From PALSA-612 sp963711315 (GTDB lineage: Bacteria; Actinomycetota; Thermoleophilia; Gaiellales; Gaiellaceae): a stretch of DNA of 64,000 nucleotides. A model generated the notes under the pieces. The model did no database searches. It had not been told where the DNA came from and saw only the letters and a list, made by a program, of their open reading frames with translations. Below, piece after piece: positions 61,307 to 64,000 of the stretch. Both the position numbers and the translations under genes were made by a program. Within the stretch, counting starts at the first letter, position 1. Each line of letters starts with the position of its first letter. The stretch lies in NCBI GenBank assembly GCA_963711315.1, contig CAVQDQ010000004.1:558001-622000 (forward strand), written 5' to 3'.

Positions 61307-62899
61307 TTACGCGTCGAGCCGCAGATCCTCGAGATCGAGATCGCGGATGACGCGCTGCGCGACTTGCTCGGCGATGACGCCATCGCGCCTGAGCTGGTCG
61401 ACCAGGTCTCGCTCGGCCGCGAGCAGCTCGCGGCGCAGCCGCTGGTAGGCGATCGATTGCTCCTCGATCGCGCCGTCGTCCTCGCTGTCGAAACGGGCCG
61501 CGAATCGATTCTTGCGAAAGTCGTAGAGGCCGCGCATTCGTTCCGCCGTGTCGGGTCGCACCCAGTCTTCGTCCACCAGCTCCTCGAGCCGGGCGAGTGC
61601 CGCCTCGGCAGCCTTGATGCGAGCCTTCGTCTCCTCATTCTCCGAGAGCGTGTCGGTCTCTAGGCCGAGGAGCCGGATGACCAGAGGCATGGTCAGTCCC
61701 TGGCCGACGAGTGTCGCGACGATCACGCAAAACGCAAGGAACTGGATGAGGTCACGGCCGGGGAACGGCGCACCGGCATCAGTGGTCAAGGGAAGGGCGA
61801 GTGCAGCGGCAAGCGACACGGCACCTCGCATCCCGGCCCATGAGATGAATGCCGGGTACTGCCACGGCGGATACGGGTCGCGCTCACGGATGCGACGGCT
61901 TGCCCAGCGGGGGATGTACGCCGTCGCGAAGACGCCGGGGATGCGAACGAGGATGACGGTCGCCGACACGATCACGCCATACAGGAGCAGCGTGCCCGCG
62001 GGCTCCCCCGAGAGCTCGTCGACGATCAGCGGCAGCTGGAGCCCGATCAGAACGAAGAGGAGCGCGTTCAGCACGAATACGACGATCTCCCACACGGCGT
62101 CGCCCTGCACGCGCGTCTGGGCCGTCGTGAGCTCCGATGTATGCGAGCCCATGTAGATGCCGACTGTGACTGCAGCCAGTACGGCCGACGCGCCGGCCAG
62201 GCCTGCGGGAATGTACGCCAGGTAGCCGCTGAGCAGAGCGATGGTGATCTCGACCGGAGGGTTGTCCAGCCGGCGTCGCAGCTGCCGGATCAACCAGCCG
62301 ACGCCGAGGCCGATGGCGACGCCGACGACCACGCTGTAGACGAACTTGAGCCCCGCCTCCCAGATGGAGAAGCTGCCTGTGAGCACAGCGACGACTGCAA
62401 AGCGGTACGCGACGAGCGCCGTGCCGTCGTTGATCAGGCTCTCGCCCTCGACGATCGTCACGAGCCGTCGCGGCACCCCGAACCGGCGAGCGATCGCCGT
62501 CGCGGCGATTGGATCCGTTGGCGAGACGATGGCGCCCAGCACGAACGCTGAGCTCCACGCGAGGTCGTCGATCGTGGCATGGGCGACGACGGCCACGACG
62601 AGGGTCGTCACGATCACGAGCCCGACTGAGAGCAGGCTGATCGGGCGCAGGTTGAGCTTCAGCTCGTGGAGCGACGTGAAGAACGTCCCCGCGTACAGCA
62701 GAGGGGGGAGGACGGCGACGAGCACGAGATCCGGCGGCAGCTCGAGCTCTGGCATCCCCGGCACGAAGCCGATCGCCAGTCCGCCGATCACGAGGATGAT
62801 GGGGTAGGGGACTCGAAGCGTCGGGGCGATCACGAGCATGGCGGCGACGGCCACCAGCAGCACGAGGAAAACGAGCAACTGCTCGTTCGACAGCTCCAC
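61307..62899 (-). CDS. Na+/H+ antiporter, CPA1 (NhaP) family
   Basis: 530 residues with about twelve helices: YPIILVIGGLAIGFVPGMPE, the LPPLLYAGTFFTSLHELKLN region, the ion-site segment SAFVLGAIVSPTDPIAATAI, VEGESLINDGTALVAYRFAV (ESLxNDxT) and SWAGMRGAVSLAAALALP. A soluble C-terminal helical tail of about 110 residues likely regulates transport. Exchanges Na+ (or K+) for H+. Confidence 0.94.
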   Translation of the reverse strand: MELSNEQLLVFLVLLVAVAAMLVIAPTLRVPYPIILVIGGLAIGFVPGMPELELPPDLVLVAVLPPLLYAGTFFTSLHELKLNLRPISLLSVGLVIVTTLVVAVVAHATIDDLAWSSAFVLGAIVSPTDPIAATAIARRFGVPRRLVTIVEGESLINDGTALVAYRFAVVAVLTGSFSIWEAGLKFVYSVVVGVAIGLGVGWLIRQLRRRLDNPPVEITIALLSGYLAYIPAGLAGASAVLAAVTVGIYMGSHTSELTTAQTRVQGDAVWEIVVFVLNALLFVLIGLQLPLIVDELSGEPAGTLLLYGVIVSATVILVRIPGVFATAYIPRWASRRIRERDPYPPWQYPAFISWAGMRGAVSLAAALALPLTTDAGAPFPGRDLIQFLAFCVIVATLVGQGLTMPLVIRLLGLETDTLSENEETKARIKAAEAALARLEELVDEDWVRPDTAERMRGLYDFRKNRFAARFDSEDDGAIEEQSIAYQRLRRELLAAERDLVDQLRRDGVIAEQVAQRVIRDLDLEDLRLDA

Positions 62900-63037
62900 G
62901 AAGACACTTTACGGCGGCGCGTTTCGATGCAGGTCGCCGCCGCGACAGACATGGCGGGCGCGGCTCGCCCAAGCCTGCTCCGACGCACAGCCGAAAGCCG
63001 CACACCCGAGCGGAAAGCGAAGCGGGCGAGGGAAGAG

Positions 63038-63110
63038 TGGGCCGGGCAGGGATCGAACCTGCGACCTTGGGATTAAAAGTCCCCTGCTCTACCGACTGAG
63101 CTACCGGCCC
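63038..63110 (-). tRNA. tRNA-Lys (anticodon TTT)
   Basis: Minus strand: acceptor GGGCCGG pairs with CCGGCCC then A73; D arm GCTC-AGTCGGTA-GAGC; anticodon loop CTTTTAA (TTT, lysine) on a stem with four pairs (one G-A mismatch at 27-43); T arm GCAGG-TTCGATC-CCTGC. CCA is not encoded. Confidence 0.95.
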
Positions 63111-63185
63111 CGCAGCGAGTATAGGAACGGGCGTCGCGGCGGCTCCGTGCGTTTCGCAACGAGAGCAACTAGGCTTGGGTACGCG

Positions 63186-63884
63186 ATGGGGACGTGGCTG
63201 ATACGGGTCACTGTCGTCGCCACAGCGCTAGTCGTGGCGCCAGGGATCGCTCTGGCTCGCCAGACAGGCGCGACCGCCTCGCCGACCGTCTCCGAGCGGA
63301 GCATGCCGTCGGCTCAAGTCCCTGACCCCGATCCTGCGCCTGTTCCTCCTCCGCCACCCGCGCCACGCCCGCCGCCACCTTCACCGACGCCGCCAGCACC
63401 GACGCCGCCAGCACCGACGCCGCCAGCACCGACGCCGCCAGCACCACCGGCTCCGCCTCCGCCGGCTCCGGCGAGGCAGGCCGTGAAGCCGAAGCCCCCA
63501 CCGAAGGCCAAGCTGAACGCGGCGAAGAAGAAGGCAGCCAGCGCGGCGAAGAAGAAGGCAGCCAGCGCGGCGAAGAAGAAGGCAGCCAGCGCGGAGAAGC
63601 GGCCAGGCAGCAACCGTGTGAAAGTAGCCGTGCCGGCAGCAGCGATATCGGCGAACGAGCCGCTAGTCGGCGGCGCCGCGGAGGCGTCGGGAGTCGAGCG
63701 GATGTTCGCGATCCTGTTCTACATCCTGCTCTTCAGCCTTCCGGTCTTGCTCATGATTGCGGCGCTCCGCCAAATCGTGCCCTACAACGCCGCGCACGGC
63801 GGCGAAGACATACGAATCCCCGTTGCCTTTTGTGGTCTGTTCTTGCTCGTAATCGAAGGCTTCATGTACCTGATGGTGCGCTAG
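63186..63884 (+). CDS. Membrane protein with proline-rich and KKKAAS repeats, unknown
   Basis: 232 residues. Signal peptide (WLIRVTVVATALVVAPGIAL), a proline-rich stretch of PPAPT units (residues 45-95), a basic stretch with three KKKAASA units, then two C-terminal helices (MFAILFYILLFSLPVLLMIA and VAFCGLFLLVIEGFMYLMV). The layout suggests a protein spanning the cell wall and anchored in the membrane. The family is unknown. Confidence 0.7.
   Translation: MGTWLIRVTVVATALVVAPGIALARQTGATASPTVSERSMPSAQVPDPDPAPVPPPPPAPRPPPPSPTPPAPTPPAPTPPAPTPPAPPAPPPPAPARQAVKPKPPPKAKLNAAKKKAASAAKKKAASAAKKKAASAEKRPGSNRVKVAVPAAAISANEPLVGGAAEASGVERMFAILFYILLFSLPVLLMIAALRQIVPYNAAHGGEDIRIPVAFCGLFLLVIEGFMYLMVR
63519..63590 (+). 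repeat. Three tandem 24-bp repeats (AAKKKAAS)
   Basis: The unit GCGGCGAAGAAGAAGGCAGC+CAGC occurs three times without change (63519, 63543, 63567). A shorter 15-bp unit GCCGCCAGCACCGAC repeats about four times upstream (near 63386-63446). Both are likely prone to length variation. Confidence 0.9.
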
Positions 63885-63901
63885 GGCGTCCCGCGAAGCG
63901 C

Positions 63902-64000
63902 TCAGACCTGAGGCTTGACGACAAACGTGCTCTGCCCGAGCACGGGGCCGTAGCGGTTCGCCGACTTCGCGCCGAGGCCGGGCCAGACGAACCAGTGATA
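63902..64000 (-). CDS. C-terminus of an unidentified protein (partial)
   Basis: The last 32 codons are YHWFVWPGLGAKSANRYGPV, then LGQSTFVVKPQV and TGA at 63902-63904. This WxVWPGxGxxxAxxYGxLLGxSxFVV ending resembles the C-terminal segment of secreted fibronectin-type-III-like proteins of actinobacteria, but the body is outside the window, so the function cannot be given. Confidence 0.55.
   Translation of the reverse strand, partial: YHWFVWPGLGAKSANRYGPVLGQSTFVVKPQV

Noticed and set aside
60778..61638. N-terminal extension of the second S9 peptidase
   Set aside because: It would run antisense through the GYD gene and into the antiporter; the conserved start is at 60777.
63386..63590. CRISPR-like array
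   Set aside because: The repeats are tandem coding repeats (PPAPT and KKKAAS units) without spacers.

Overview
This is about 64 kb of a very GC-rich bacterial chromosome with strongly GC-biased third codon positions, many GTG starts and many ATGA/GTGA stop-start overlaps. The gene set (cobalamin-dependent ribonucleotide reductase, ThyX, ClpS, FolE2, PlsY, CHRD-domain and GYD-domain proteins, PKD/HExxH secreted proteins, MFS exporters and a hopanoid operon) fits a deep-branching actinobacterium. A soil or aquatic Thermoleophilia/Gaiellales-type lineage is my inference from protein resemblance; the sequence contains no 16S gene.

Layout. 0-7.7 kb: 5' part of nrdJ, a secreted protein, an O-antigen-ligase/TPR membrane protein, a LytR_C protein with a sugar epimerase, tmk-holB, a secreted protein with a strong terminator, then tRNA-Thr(CGT). 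7.8-9.7 kb: a cytochrome P450 gene and the last residues of a tyrosine recombinase, probably the remains of a tRNA-associated island. 9.7-15 kb: HAD hydrolase, CHRD protein, PadR regulator with a permease-prefix membrane protein, and an ECF sigma/anti-sigma pair. 15-21.7 kb: a large zinc-ribbon/class III cyclase/ATPase/TPR regulator and two convergent fusion proteins, LtrA-kinase and aldo-keto reductase-polynucleotide-kinase-phosphatase. 21.7-24.5 kb: a Fur/Zur regulator divergent from a znuACB-type metal uptake operon, with a Fur-like box at the start of znuA. 24.5-26.7 kb: two small proteins, a methyltransferase and a zinc alcohol dehydrogenase.

26.7-34.3 kb is the clearest functional unit: hpnC-hpnD-hpnE-shc-hpnH-hpnG-ispH plus a YjbQ-like gene, nearly all translationally coupled. 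It converts farnesyl diphosphate to squalene, cyclises it to hopene/diplopterol, adds adenosine and removes adenine to give the C35 side chain; ispH feeds the isoprenoid supply. 34.3-37.3 kb holds an operon of membrane proteins ending in a CopC-CopD fusion. 37-44.4 kb holds a VOC protein, a methyltransferase, an S9 peptidase, thyX, sod, plsY, clpS and folE2. 44.4-46.4 kb is mutM, whose 3' end occurs twice, flanking about 1.06 kb of unassigned DNA. 46.4-64 kb holds an MFS exporter, asparaginase, GrpB-like protein, D-aminopeptidase, Kelch protein, CHASE2 cyclase, flavin oxidase, DUF4396 protein, M24 protein, a second MFS exporter, nuclease, PKD metalloprotease-like protein, a second S9 peptidase, GYD protein, Na+/H+ antiporter, tRNA-Lys(TTT) and a proline/lysine-rich membrane protein.

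A global caution: about seventeen genes are split by single-base shifts although both halves remain well conserved. I read these mainly as assembly or sequencing indels. Such genes are annotated here as one unit, with the shift position stated.
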